Below are positions 1-8,152 of a stretch of DNA of 26,427 nt, piece after piece. The position numbers were made by a program, and so were the translations under genes. How positions within the stretch are numbered: the stretch's first letter is position 1; each line of letters opens with the position of its first letter. This DNA comes from an uncultured Eubacteriales bacterium (GTDB lineage Bacteria; Bacillota; Clostridia; Oscillospirales; CAG-272). The DNA lies in assembly GCA_900548735.1 (NCBI GenBank), contig URMC01000015.1, positions 1 through 26,427 on the forward strand, written 5' to 3'. The notes below the pieces were generated by a model. It did not search any database and was not told the origin of the DNA. It saw only the letters and a list, made by a program, of their open reading frames with translations.

Positions 1-1120
1 AAAATCCGGCATCCGCAAGTTTTTTGACCTGCTGGACACCATGGACGACGTGGTGTCGCTGACGGTGGGTCAGCCGGACTTTGTGACCCCGTGGCACATC
101 CGGGAGGTGGGAATGGAGAGCCTGCAACGAGGAAAAACCTACTACACCTCCAATGCCGGAGTTCCGGAATTGCGGGCGGAAATCTGCCGGTATCTTGACC
201 GGCGTTTCGGGCTTTCTTACGAGAGTGACGAAACGCTGGTAACCGTGGGCGGGAGCGAGGCAATCGACCTTGCCATACGCGCGGTTACGGAGCCGGGAGA
301 CGAAGTGATTATCCCCACACCGAGTTTTGTGTGTTATGAGCCGATTGTCAAGCTTTGCGGCGGCGTGCCCGTGACGATTCCCACCAAAAAAGAAGACCGT
401 TTCAAACTGACGCCGGAGGCTCTTAGCGCCGCCATTACCCCGCGCACGAAAATGGTGGTGCTTCCCTTTCCCAACAACCCGACCGGGGCGATTCTCACCC
501 AAGAAGAGCTGGAGGGACTGGCGGCGGTGCTGGAACACACCAATATCGCCGTGCTTTCGGATGAAATCTATGCGGAAATGACCTACGGCAGGCGTCATGT
601 TTCGATTGCCGCCCTGCAGGGGATGAAAGAGCGCACGATTCTGGTCAACGGATTCTCCAAGGCATTTGCCATGACGGGCTGGCGGCTGGGCTTTCTTGCC
701 GCGCCCCGCCCCATTACCGAGCAGATGCTGAAAATCCACCAATACGCCATCATGTGTGCCCCCACAACCAGCCAGCTGGCGGCGGTGGAAGCCCTTCGTA
801 ACGGCGACCCCGACATTGAAATGATGACCGCGGAATATGACCGCCGGCGGCTCTACATCCGCGCGGGGCTGTCCGCCATCGGGCTTGACTCCTTTGAGCC
901 GGAGGGGGCGTTTTATATCTTCCCCGAAATCGGGAAATACGGGCTTTCCTCCGACGAGTTCTGCAACCGGTTGCTTTACGAAAAACGGTGCGCCATTGTG
1001 CCGGGCACCGCATTCGGCGAGGGCGGGGAGGGGTTTGCACGCCTTTCCTATGCGTATTCGGTCAAACACATCGACAAAGCGCTGGAACGCATGGAGGATT
1101 TTTTAAAAACGCTGAAATAA
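1..1120 (+). CDS. Class I/II PLP-dependent aminotransferase (5' end outside window)
   Basis: This is a fold-type I aminotransferase that moves an amino group between an amino acid and a 2-oxo acid using pyridoxal phosphate. The reading frame is open back to base 2 and encodes SGIRKFFDLLDTMDDV before the first visible Met at base 41. That is the family's usual N-terminal sequence, so the true start lies upstream of the window and the Met at 41 is internal. Counting from that Met, the visible motifs are the GQPDF substrate loop near residue 10, PNNPTG at 144-149, SDEIY at 173-177 (Asp pairs with the PLP pyridine nitrogen), and GFSKAFAMTGWRLGF with the Schiff-base Lys at 207. FARLSYAYS near the C-terminus supplies the carboxylate-binding Arg. 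The sequence resembles the aspartate/aromatic aminotransferase branch often annotated PatA or AspC. The exact substrate cannot be read from the sequence. It converges on gpr. Confidence 0.93.
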   Translation, partial: KSGIRKFFDLLDTMDDVVSLTVGQPDFVTPWHIREVGMESLQRGKTYYTSNAGVPELRAEICRYLDRRFGLSYESDETLVTVGGSEAIDLAIRAVTEPGDEVIIPTPSFVCYEPIVKLCGGVPVTIPTKKEDRFKLTPEALSAAITPRTKMVVLPFPNNPTGAILTQEELEGLAAVLEHTNIAVLSDEIYAEMTYGRRHVSIAALQGMKERTILVNGFSKAFAMTGWRLGFLAAPRPITEQMLKIHQYAIMCAPTTSQLAAVEALRNGDPDIEMMTAEYDRRRLYIRAGLSAIGLDSFEPEGAFYIFPEIGKYGLSSDEFCNRLLYEKRCAIVPGTAFGEGGEGFARLSYAYSVKHIDKALERMEDFLKTLK

Positions 1121-1128
1121 CAAAAACT

Positions 1129-1160
1129 GCCCGCCGGATACCCGGCGGGCGTGCTTTTTT
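1129..1160 (+). terminator. Bidirectional terminator between aminotransferase and gpr
   Basis: A 9-bp perfect stem (GCCCGCCGG, 1129-1137, with 1142-1150) has a 4-base loop and is followed by GTGC and six T. On the other strand the same stem is followed by AG and five T. It can therefore end both the aminotransferase transcript and the convergent gpr transcript. The plus-strand T run overlaps the gpr stop codon. Confidence 0.85.
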
Positions 1161-2070
1161 ATTGAACCGCATCGGCACGGAAAGCCTTTTCAATCGCCCC
1201 TGCCAGCAACACGCCCGTGGCGTTTACCAGCAGGTCAATTTCCTTGGGTGCTACAAAAAAGCCCTGCTTTGTGATGAGAAAGCGGCGGATTTCCGCCTCC
1301 CGCTCCCCAAAACCGCACTCCTCCATTGCGTCCGCCACCAGCGTGGTGGAATCCACCACCGTGGGCACGCCGAGCGCCAGCACAGGCACGCCCACGGTCT
1401 CCCGGTTCAGGGCTTTGCGGTTGTTGCCGATGCCGGAGCCGGGGTGGATGCCTGCGTCCGAGAGCTGGATCGTTGCCGCCAGCCGCTCGGTGGATCTTGC
1501 CGCCAGTGCGTCCACCGCCACCACAAGGTCGGGGTGGCACGCCTCCACACCGCCCCGCACCAGTTCCACCGTTTCCATCCCGGTCTGCCCCAGCACGCCG
1601 GGGGTCAGCGCCGAGATCTCACACAGCCCCAGCGTGGAGAAAAGCGCCGTGTCAAAGCGGCGCAGATGGCGCGTGACCGACAGCCGCCGCACGGTTTCGG
1701 GTCCTACCGCGTCCGGGGTGATTTCCGCGTTGCCAAGCCCTGCCACCAGCACCGAAAAGCCGGTGCCGATGCGCCCGCCGCTCATCCGCTCCGCCATTTC
1801 GCGGATCTCCACTGCAAGCGCACAGCGCACCCGATCCAGTTCCACCTCATCCAGCGTGCGGATGTTGCCGCATTCCATCGTCACGTACCGCCCGCAAGGC
1901 TTGCCGAGGCGCTCTGCCGCCGCCTCGCTTTTGATCTGCACCCGAAGAATCGTGCACCCGCCCGCCTCCGCGCGGCAAACGCGCACCCCGTCTTTTTCGG
2001 TTTCCACCCCGCACTCCGCCGCGAGGTCACTGCGCCACATCCGCTCCATTTTCCGCTCCGTTTGCCGCAT
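1159..2070 (-). CDS. gpr: GPR endopeptidase, germination protease
   Basis: GPR is the aspartic-type protease, made as a zymogen in the forespore, that degrades small acid-soluble spore proteins (SASP) during germination. The 303-residue product has the N-terminal WRSDLAAE segment that corresponds to the RTDLAxE region of the family. It also has the VLVAGLGNAEITPDAVGPETV core, VVAVDALAARS, and IHPGSGIGNNRKALN followed by GVPVLALGVPTVVDSTT, all typical of peptidase family A25. I chose the Met at 2070 because AAAGGA lies about 9 bases upstream. The longer open frame back to 2250 runs through promoter sequence, and the alternative Met at 2049 has a poorer ribosome site. The gene stands alone, convergent with the aminotransferase. 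Its presence, together with spoIIR at 24423-25025, indicates an endospore former. Confidence 0.92.
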   Translation of the reverse strand: MRQTERKMERMWRSDLAAECGVETEKDGVRVCRAEAGGCTILRVQIKSEAAAERLGKPCGRYVTMECGNIRTLDEVELDRVRCALAVEIREMAERMSGGRIGTGFSVLVAGLGNAEITPDAVGPETVRRLSVTRHLRRFDTALFSTLGLCEISALTPGVLGQTGMETVELVRGGVEACHPDLVVAVDALAARSTERLAATIQLSDAGIHPGSGIGNNRKALNRETVGVPVLALGVPTVVDSTTLVADAMEECGFGEREAEIRRFLITKQGFFVAPKEIDLLVNATGVLLAGAIEKAFRADAVQ

Positions 2071-2099
2071 CGGGCAGTCCTTTCCTTTTTTGCTATGTG

Positions 2100-2129
2100 T
2101 ATTATGCCCATTTTTGCGGTGAATTATTG
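2100..2129 (-). promoter_or_regulatory. Candidate forespore (sigma-G/F type) promoter of gpr
   Basis: Reading the minus strand, CAATA (2129-2125), an 18-base spacer and CATAATA (2106-2100) lie about 30 bases upstream of the gpr start. CATAATA fits the published Bacillus sigma-G -10 pattern CATnHTA, and CAATA fits the HATR core of its -35. Forespore control of gpr is known in Bacillus. The match here is short and unsupported by transcript data. Confidence 0.45.
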
Positions 2130-2169
2130 TGCAAGTGTCCAAACCTTTCTTTTTTATAAGAGTCTGTGC

Positions 2170-2198
2170 TTGAAATCCCGCACAAATTGTGCTATAAT
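2170..2198 (+). promoter_or_regulatory. Vegetative promoter of the binding lipoprotein
   Basis: TTGAAA (2170-2175), a 17-base spacer and TATAAT (2193-2198) form a near-consensus sigma-A promoter. The -10 is extended (TGTGCTATAAT). It lies 66 bases upstream of the lipoprotein start and diverges from the gpr promoter. Confidence 0.85.
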
Positions 2199-2264
2199 GC
2201 GTAGTGTTAATATGACATTTTATGGGGTAAACCCGTAATGTCCTTTCCAAAGGAGGAAATCAAG

Positions 2265-4121
2265 ATGATCAAGCGCGTTACGGCACTGCTTCTGTGTCTG
2301 GCAACCATCGTGCTCTGCCTTGCAGGTTGCTCGCATGGGGACAACGATAAAGGCGCATACATCCGGATGTATCTGACCGAACCGGTTTATGACATGGATC
2401 CGCTGGAAGCATTTGATAACGCAGAGGCGCTTCAGGTAGTGGACCTGCTGTTTGTCGGTCTTTTCAAAGCGGATGAGAACGGGAAGCCCAAAAAATCTCT
2501 GGTAGACAGCTACAAATACACCGAAGACAAGAAGGAGGGCAAATACACCCTGCTGCTGACCCTGAAATCCACCAACTGGTCGGACGGAGTTGCGGTTTCC
2601 GCCAACGACGTGCAGTTCGCCTTCCGGCGCCTGTTCAAAACCGATGTTTCGCACCCGGCGGTGGCAATGCTCTGCAACATCAAAAATGCACGGGAAATCA
2701 TCGCGGGCAACACCAGCGAGGATCATCTCGGCGTTTCGGTTGTGGACAACCTGAATGTGGAAATCGAGTTTGAGGGTCACGCGGATATGGATACCTTCCT
2801 CACCGCGCTGTGTAGCCCTGCGCTTTACCCGTTGCGCGAGGACGTTGTAGAGGTCAACCCCGACTGGGCAAAGAAAAACAGCACCATCGTGTGCAGCGGT
2901 CCCTTCATGGTACGTTCCATGAAGCCCGACGAAAAGGACGGCTTTGTTTTGGAGCGCAACAGCTATTACATGCGCAACCGCTCCAAAGACGATCTTGACA
3001 AATACGTAACCCCCTTCCGCATCGTGGTGGACTACACCACTGATGCCGCCAAGCAGTTTGAGCTTTACAACACCGGGGAGGCAGGCACGATCTACTACTT
3101 CGGGCACATTCCGCTCTCGGTGCGCACCGATGCCGCCAAGGCAGACGCGCTGAAGAAGGTGGACGTGACCGACGCGGCTTCCACCCATGTGTACTATCTC
3201 AACGAGAAAGCCGAAATCGGCGGCAAGACACTGTTTGCGGATGTCAAGGTGCGGCAGGCGCTCTCGCTGGCGCTCGACCGGCAGGCAATGGCGGACGCCA
3301 TCGTTTACGCAAAAGCGGCGGACGGCATTGTGCCTTACACGGTGCTCAACCGCCCCGGCAAGAAAACCGAGTTCCGCAAAAAAGCGGAATCCTATCTTGC
3401 GGCAAGCGCCAACGTGGAGGCGGCAAAGAATCTGCTGAAGGAAGCCGGCATTACCGCCTCCGACTATGAGTTTTCCATCACGGTTGCCTCCTATAAGGAA
3501 GATCACATCGCCATGGCAGAGCTTGCCAAGGCGGCTTGGAAAGCCCTTGGCTTCAAAGCGGATGTCAAGGTGCTGAAGCCCACCGAGGTCATGGAAACAA
3601 CGGTAGACGCCACCACGGGCGTGGAAACCACCAGCGGCACGGACGTGTGGGCAAACCCCTATAAGACCGCGCTGGAGACCGGGGATTTTGAGGTCATCGC
3701 GCTGGATCTGGTTGCCACCTCTGCGGATGCGTTTTCGGTGCTTGCCCCCTTCGCAAAAGCGTTTTCGGGCAACGCCATCAACCTGGATACCACGGTCAAC
3801 CCCAACTATGAGTTGACCCCGCATATCACCGGCTACGACAGCGAAGCCTACAACGCCAAGATTGAAGAGGCGTTTACCTCCGCCAAATCCAGAGATCGTG
3901 CCACGAAGCTGCACGAGGCAGAGGCGATTCTGATGAACGACCTGCCGGTCATCCCCGTGGTCTACAATCAGGATACGGCGCTGGCTTCCAAAAAGCTGGG
4001 CAAGATCGAATCCAACTTCTTCTGCAATGCGGACTTCACGAAGACCAAACTCTCCGGCTATTGGAAGATCGCGCTGCGTGACGAGTTTGTCAAAGAAGAA
4101 GACACCAAAACCGAAGGCTGA
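2265..4121 (+). CDS. ABC transporter substrate-binding lipoprotein, oligopeptide (OppA/DppA) type
   Basis: This is a 618-residue extracellular solute-binding protein of family 5 (SBP_bac_5), predicted to be anchored to the outer face of the membrane by a lipid and to deliver peptides or a similar solute to an ABC permease. MIKRVTALLL starts a signal peptide that ends in the lipobox LAGC with Cys22 as the lipidated residue. Family landmarks include the VVDLLFVGLFK and WSDGVAVSANDVQFAFRRLF segments near the N-terminus, VKVRQALSLALDRQAMADAIVY mid-protein (abbreviated core: RQALSLALDRQA) and the LHEAEAILMNDLPVIPVVYN region near the end. The Met at 2265 is preceded by AAAGGAGG at ideal spacing, whereas the Met at 2238 has no ribosome site. 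No permease or ATPase gene lies nearby. The gene has its own promoter and terminator, so it is an orphan whose partner must be encoded elsewhere. The substrate is unknown. Confidence 0.9.
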   Translation: MIKRVTALLLCLATIVLCLAGCSHGDNDKGAYIRMYLTEPVYDMDPLEAFDNAEALQVVDLLFVGLFKADENGKPKKSLVDSYKYTEDKKEGKYTLLLTLKSTNWSDGVAVSANDVQFAFRRLFKTDVSHPAVAMLCNIKNAREIIAGNTSEDHLGVSVVDNLNVEIEFEGHADMDTFLTALCSPALYPLREDVVEVNPDWAKKNSTIVCSGPFMVRSMKPDEKDGFVLERNSYYMRNRSKDDLDKYVTPFRIVVDYTTDAAKQFELYNTGEAGTIYYFGHIPLSVRTDAAKADALKKVDVTDAASTHVYYLNEKAEIGGKTLFADVKVRQALSLALDRQAMADAIVYAKAADGIVPYTVLNRPGKKTEFRKKAESYLAASANVEAAKNLLKEAGITASDYEFSITVASYKEDHIAMAELAKAAWKALGFKADVKVLKPTEVMETTVDATTGVETTSGTDVWANPYKTALETGDFEVIALDLVATSADAFSVLAPFAKAFSGNAINLDTTVNPNYELTPHITGYDSEAYNAKIEEAFTSAKSRDRATKLHEAEAILMNDLPVIPVVYNQDTALASKKLGKIESNFFCNADFTKTKLSGYWKIALRDEFVKEEDTKTEG

Positions 4122-4134
4122 TGGATTTCCTTTT

Positions 4135-4163
4135 CGGGCAGGCGGCAACGCCTGCCCGTTTTT
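4135..4163 (+). terminator. Terminator of the binding lipoprotein
   Basis: A perfect 10-bp stem (CGGGCAGGCG at 4135-4144 with 4149-4158) closes a GCAA tetraloop and is followed by five T. It lies 13 bases past the lipoprotein stop. Confidence 0.9.
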
Positions 4164-4210
4164 CAAAGCCTCCAAATTCCTCGGCGCCCGGAAAAAGTTG
4201 ACCGAAAGAA

Positions 4211-4239
4211 TAGACAAACAAGGCAAAATGTGCTATACT
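4211..4239 (+). promoter_or_regulatory. Promoter of the MBL-gltX-GDPD-EEP operon
   Basis: TAGACA (4211-4216), a 17-base spacer and TATACT (4234-4239) form a sigma-A promoter with an extended -10 (TGTGCTATACT). A TTGACC at 4198 is also present but is 30 bases from this -10, so it is not the partner. Confidence 0.75.
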
Positions 4240-4267
4240 GAACAGGTAACTCATGGAGGATATGATT

Positions 4268-4879
4268 ATGCGGATTTTAAATCTTTCCCCCGGCGGCTTT
4301 GCCGCAAACTGTTATTTTGTAGCGTGCGGTGACACTGCCGTGCTGATTGACGCCACCGCATCCCCCGCCGCAGTGGAGCGCGCACAACTGGAAAGCGGGG
4401 CTCACCTGGCGGCAATTCTTTGTACGCACGGGCATTTTGATCATCTGCTGACCGAAAAACAGTTGCGCGCCCGATTCGGCGTACCGCTGTACCTGCACGA
4501 AAATGACGCACTCTGCCCTCGTGACGCGCTGAAAAATGCCTCCGCCGTGTTCGGCTCACCGGCGACTTTCGCCCCTGCCGACCGCCTGCTTGCGGGCGGC
4601 GAGGCGCTCCGTTTCGGTGACCTTTCGCTCCGCGTGTTGCACACGCCGGGTCACACGGCAGGGTCCGTGGTGTATCTGACCGAAAACGCGGCGTTTACCG
4701 GCGACACGCTGTTTGAAAGCGGCTTTGGCCGCACCGACCTTTACGGGGGCGACTTTGCGGCGCTCCGGCGCTCGCTGGAAACGCTGTCAAAACTCCCGCC
4801 CGATACCGAAATATACCCCGGACACGGCGGCACGTCCACCCTTGCCGCAGCACTGCCCGGTGGCAAAAAGAATATATGA
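4268..4879 (+). CDS. Metallo-beta-lactamase-fold hydrolase, glyoxalase II-like
   Basis: This is a small (203-residue) cytoplasmic metallohydrolase of the metallo-beta-lactamase superfamily. The zinc-binding motif THGHFDH is at residues 53-59 (His54, His56, Asp58, His59). It is followed by HTPGHTAGSV with His129, TGDTLFESGFGR with the bridging Asp146, and YPGHG with His186. GRTDLYGGD is typical of the hydroxyacylglutathione-hydrolase-like (GloB2/YcbL) subgroup, which is shorter than true glyoxalase II and lacks its C-terminal glutathione-binding domain. Three in-frame Met codons (4253, 4262, 4268) precede the conserved part. The one at 4268 is 8 bases after GGAGG and is preferred. It is the first gene of an operon that continues 15 bases later with gltX. 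The physiological thioester substrate is not known. Confidence 0.88.
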   Translation: MRILNLSPGGFAANCYFVACGDTAVLIDATASPAAVERAQLESGAHLAAILCTHGHFDHLLTEKQLRARFGVPLYLHENDALCPRDALKNASAVFGSPATFAPADRLLAGGEALRFGDLSLRVLHTPGHTAGSVVYLTENAAFTGDTLFESGFGRTDLYGGDFAALRRSLETLSKLPPDTEIYPGHGGTSTLAAALPGGKKNI

Positions 4880-4894
4880 TTTGAGGTAAAAACG

Positions 4895-6541
4895 ATGGAC
4901 ACGAACGCATTGGCAGAATTGCTTTTTCCGGATGTAACCGAGACCCCCGCCGAGGTGGAAGCCAAATTCCCGCCCCGCAATTTGCCGGAGGGGGCTGTTG
5001 TTTCCCGCATGGCGCCCAGCCCCACGGGGTTTGTGCACTTAGGCAACCTTGTACAGGGGCTGACCTCCGAGAGGATGTGCCACCAGTCGGGCGGATTGCT
5101 CTTTCTTCGCGTAGAGGATACGGACGCCAAACGCGAGGTGCCGGGCGCGGTGGAAATTCTCATTGAGTCGCTCAAACACTACAACATCTTCTTTGACGAA
5201 GGCGCCACCATTGACGGCGACAACGGCGCCTACGGCCCCTACCGCCAGCGCCAGCGCGTGGCAATCTACCACGTGTTTGCCAAGCAGTTGGTGCTTCAGG
5301 GGGAGGCTTACCCCTGCTTTTGCACCGAGGAAGAACTGGCGGAAATTCACGTAAGGCAAGAAGCCGAAAAGGACAACTACGGCTATTTCTGCAAGTGGGC
5401 TGTCTGGCGTGACCGCCCAATGGAGGACATCAAAGCGGCAATGGACAAGGGGTTGCCGTGGGTGCTTCGTTACCGCTCCACCGGCTCGATTCAAAACAAA
5501 ATCCGCTTCACCGACCTTATCAAGGGAAATCTGGAACTGACCGAAAACGATATGGATCACGTGCTGCTGAAATCCGACGGGATCCCCACCTATCACTTTG
5601 CCCACGCAGTGGACGACCACCTGATGCATACCACGCACGTGGTACGCGGGGACGAATGGCTGCCGTCACTCCCCTTCCATCTCCAACTGTTCCGCTCACT
5701 CGGGTTCAAGCCCCCGAAATACCTGCATATCGGACCCCTGATGAAAATGGACGGCGATTCCAAGCGCAAACTTTCCAAGCGCAAAGACCCGGAACTGGCG
5801 CTGACCTACTACCGCGCGGCGGGCTTCCCCGTGCAGTCGGTCTATGAGTATCTGATGACCGTGCTGAACTCCAATTTTGAGGACTGGCGGCGCGCCAACC
5901 CGGACGCACCGGTAAACAACTTCAAATTCTCCTATAAAAAGATGAATCCGGCGGGGTCGCTGTTTGATTACGACAAGTTGCATGACGTTTCCAAAAACGT
6001 AATCTCCCGCATGGACGCGGAGCGCGTTTACCGCGAAGTGATCGAATGGGCGGCGGAATACGACAAGGAACTCTACGATCATCTGACCGCCGACGAGGCT
6101 TACGCCAAGGCGATTCTTGCCATCGGCAGAGGCGGCAAAAAGCCCCGCAAGGACTTTGCCACCTGGGTGGATGTGAAACCGTATCTGGACTTTTTCTATG
6201 ACGACTGGTTCCGCATTGTGGACGAATATCCTGAGGGTACCGACAAAGTGGACGTGAAAAAAGCGCTTGCCCTGTTTGCCGAAACCTATGACGAGCACGA
6301 TAAGATGGACGTGTGGTTTGACAAAATCAAAGCGATTGCCGATACGCTGGGCTACGCCTCGGATATGAAAGCCTACAAGGAAAATCCGGGCGCTTACCGC
6401 GGCAACGTGGCGGACGTGAGTATGTTTTTGCGCGTGGCGGTAACGGGGAAACTCAACTCCCCGGATATGTACGCCGTGATGCAGGTGCTGGGGCGCGCGC
6501 GCGTGCTGGCGCGGGTCGAAGAAATGCAGAAAGCGCTTTGA
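4895..6541 (+). CDS. gltX: Glutamyl-tRNA synthetase
   Basis: GluRS joins glutamate to tRNA in the cytoplasm; in many Bacillota the enzyme also charges tRNA-Gln, which is then amidated by GatCAB. Class I signatures are clear. PSPTGFVHLGN at 41-51 carries the HIGH-type motif (HLGN). LRVEDTDAKR follows at 71-80, GDEWLPSLPFHL lies near 252, and the KMSKS-type motif KLSKR is at 292-296. At 548 residues it is longer than the usual 470-500. The extra length is spread between an N-terminal extension of about 35 residues and insertions in the C-terminal anticodon-binding part, as in other clostridial enzymes with the KLSKRKDPE sequence. The ribosome site is weak (TGAGG). Whether the enzyme is discriminating or non-discriminating cannot be decided here. 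Confidence 0.95.
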   Translation: MDTNALAELLFPDVTETPAEVEAKFPPRNLPEGAVVSRMAPSPTGFVHLGNLVQGLTSERMCHQSGGLLFLRVEDTDAKREVPGAVEILIESLKHYNIFFDEGATIDGDNGAYGPYRQRQRVAIYHVFAKQLVLQGEAYPCFCTEEELAEIHVRQEAEKDNYGYFCKWAVWRDRPMEDIKAAMDKGLPWVLRYRSTGSIQNKIRFTDLIKGNLELTENDMDHVLLKSDGIPTYHFAHAVDDHLMHTTHVVRGDEWLPSLPFHLQLFRSLGFKPPKYLHIGPLMKMDGDSKRKLSKRKDPELALTYYRAAGFPVQSVYEYLMTVLNSNFEDWRRANPDAPVNNFKFSYKKMNPAGSLFDYDKLHDVSKNVISRMDAERVYREVIEWAAEYDKELYDHLTADEAYAKAILAIGRGGKKPRKDFATWVDVKPYLDFFYDDWFRIVDEYPEGTDKVDVKKALALFAETYDEHDKMDVWFDKIKAIADTLGYASDMKAYKENPGAYRGNVADVSMFLRVAVTGKLNSPDMYAVMQVLGRARVLARVEEMQKAL

Positions 6542-6553
6542 AAGGAGCGGAAT

Positions 6554-7288
6554 ATGAATACAATCAAACTGAACGCAGAAAAAAAGCCCCTGATGGTTGC
6601 CCACCGGGGCGTGAGCGGGTTGGAAACCGAAAACACTGCCGCCGCCTTTGTGGCGGCGGGCAACCGGAGTTATTACGGCATTGAGACCGACGTGCACAAA
6701 ACCGCGGACGGGCAGTTTATCATCATTCACGACGACACCACAGGTCGGGTTGCCGGCGGGGATGATATGACGGTGGAAGCGACCTCGTTTGAAACGCTCC
6801 GGCGCCTGACGCTGATCAACACGGTCTCCGGCAAAAAGGACCGCGCGGATCTGACGTGTCCCTCTCTTGCCGAGTACATCGCCATTTGCAAAAAATACGA
6901 AAAATATGCCGTACTGGAACTCAAAAACGCGTTTGAAAAGGACGACATCGGTAAGATTGTGGAAATCATCCGGGAAGCGGAGTATCTCGACCACGTGATT
7001 TTCATTTCGTTCTGCTATGACAACCTGGTCTTCTTGCGGGAGTTTTATCCCAGCGCCGCCGCGCAATACCTGATCGGCGGTAAGGAGGTGCCGTTTGACC
7101 TGATCGACCGACTGACGGAGCATCACTTTGACCTGGACATCAGCCACCGCCTGATTACCGCCGATCTGGTGGCGGAGTGCCACGAAAACGGCATTGAAGT
7201 CAACACCTGGACGGTCAACACCGAAGAGGATGCGGCGCGCGTGATTGCAGCCGGTGTGGACTACATTACCACCAACATTCTGGAGTAA
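6554..7288 (+). CDS. Glycerophosphodiester phosphodiesterase family protein
   Basis: GDPD enzymes split glycerophosphodiesters, the products of phospholipid deacylation, into glycerol 3-phosphate and an alcohol. The 244-residue protein has the family's catalytic elements in order: AHRG with His17 and Arg18, ENTAAAF at 26-32, the metal-binding ETDVH at 44-48 (Glu44, Asp46), and the catalytic IHDD with His59. Later it carries the VLELKN strand and the C-terminal VNTWTVNTEEDA segment, which is characteristic of the TIM-barrel end of the family. There is no signal peptide, so a cytoplasmic location is likely. It starts 12 bases after gltX with AAAGGAG and is followed 12 bases later by the EEP gene, so these genes are cotranscribed. 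The pairing with an EEP-fold phosphodiesterase suggests turnover of lipid-derived phosphodiesters, but that is inference. Confidence 0.9.
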   Translation: MNTIKLNAEKKPLMVAHRGVSGLETENTAAAFVAAGNRSYYGIETDVHKTADGQFIIIHDDTTGRVAGGDDMTVEATSFETLRRLTLINTVSGKKDRADLTCPSLAEYIAICKKYEKYAVLELKNAFEKDDIGKIVEIIREAEYLDHVIFISFCYDNLVFLREFYPSAAAQYLIGGKEVPFDLIDRLTEHHFDLDISHRLITADLVAECHENGIEVNTWTVNTEEDAARVIAAGVDYITTNILE

Positions 7289-7300
7289 GGAGCAACGGCT

Positions 7301-8092
7301 ATGGCAATCCGACTGAAAGTAATGACTTTTAACGTCCGAACCCCCGTCAAGGGCGATGAAACCAACTACTTCTGGAACCGCACCGGGCGCATTACCGAGG
7401 TCATAGGCAAAGAACTGCCCGACCTGATCGGCTTTCAGGAAGCGACCCGCGAAGTCCGGGAATTCCTGACCACGGCGCTCTTTCCGATGGGTTATCTTGT
7501 TGTCGGTTGCGGGCGCGAGAAAAACCTGCACGGAGAGGGTACGGTAATCGCCTACCGCCGGGAGCGGTTTGAACTGCTCTCGCTGGAATCCCGCTGGCTG
7601 TCGCTCACCCCCTCGCTCCCCGGCAGCACGTTCGGCGGGGATCAGAGCGGGTGCCCGCGTAGTCTCACCGCGGCGGTACTCCGCCCGGACGGGGCGGCAG
7701 AGCCGATCCTTTTTCTCAACACGCACTTAGACCACAAAGGGGCAACCGCGCGCCTGCTCGGCGCCGCCGAAATCATGCAATACGTGGCGGATAAAGGCTT
7801 GCACTTTGTCATCACCGGCGATATGAACGCCCTGCCCGGCACCAAGGAAATTCAGGCGTTTACCACGCCCGCGGCAGTCGGCGCGCCAGTCAGCGACCTG
7901 ACCGAGGATATTGCAGGGACGTTCCATAAATTCGGCGCATATGACGAGGCGCATATGAGCAAGATTGATTACATTTTCACCGACCTTACCGCCGACAAAA
8001 CCGAATCCTACCGCGTGGAGGACACCCCCGTGAACGGGGTTTACATCTCCGATCACTTCCCCGTAGTCGCCTTTGTTGAAGTCGCAGAATAA
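7301..8092 (+). CDS. Endonuclease/exonuclease/phosphatase (EEP) family protein
   Basis: This is a 263-residue member of the EEP superfamily, Mg-dependent phosphodiesterases or phosphatases that act on nucleic acids, inositol phosphates or sphingolipids. All catalytic landmarks are visible: TFNVR with Asn11, GFQEAT with the metal ligand Glu47, LNTHLDH with Asn140 and His142, TGDMNALPG with Asp174 and Asn176, KIDYIF with Asp223, and SDHFPV with Asp251 and His252. There is no signal peptide. The compact single-domain layout resembles proteins annotated only as endonuclease/exonuclease/phosphatase family in gut Clostridia. The substrate cannot be inferred. It is the last gene of the operon beginning at 4268 and is followed by a strong hairpin at 8118. 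Confidence 0.9.
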   Translation: MAIRLKVMTFNVRTPVKGDETNYFWNRTGRITEVIGKELPDLIGFQEATREVREFLTTALFPMGYLVVGCGREKNLHGEGTVIAYRRERFELLSLESRWLSLTPSLPGSTFGGDQSGCPRSLTAAVLRPDGAAEPILFLNTHLDHKGATARLLGAAEIMQYVADKGLHFVITGDMNALPGTKEIQAFTTPAAVGAPVSDLTEDIAGTFHKFGAYDEAHMSKIDYIFTDLTADKTESYRVEDTPVNGVYISDHFPVVAFVEVAE

Positions 8093-8117
8093 ATAACCGA
8101 TAATCGCCCCATAAAAA

Positions 8118-8152
8118 CCCCCCGGCAGACCTTAAGGTCTGCCGGGGGGTTT
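8118..8152 (+). terminator. Strong hairpin ending the gltX operon
   Basis: A perfect 14-bp stem (CCCCCCGGCAGACC at 8118-8131 with 8136-8149) encloses TTAA. It is followed by three T on the plus strand and by five T on the minus strand, so it may work better as a block to transcription arriving from the right. Confidence 0.75.

Noticed and set aside
988..2238. Long plus-strand open frame of 416 codons antisense to gpr
   Set aside because: It is Arg/His/Pro-rich with no ribosome site, overlaps the end of the aminotransferase, and mirrors the conserved gpr frame. It is a GC-driven shadow.
4198..4203. TTGACC as -35 of the MBL operon
   Set aside because: It is 30 bases from the -10; TAGACA at 4211 has the correct 17-base spacing.
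2220..4226. 668-codon minus-strand open frame opposite the binding lipoprotein
   Set aside because: The plus strand encodes a complete family protein with signal peptide, promoter, ribosome site and terminator. The antisense frame has no recognisable domain or start signal.
5696..7726. 676-codon minus-strand open frame opposite gltX, the GDPD and the EEP genes
   Set aside because: It spans three well-supported genes on the opposite strand and shows low-complexity composition; no start signal.
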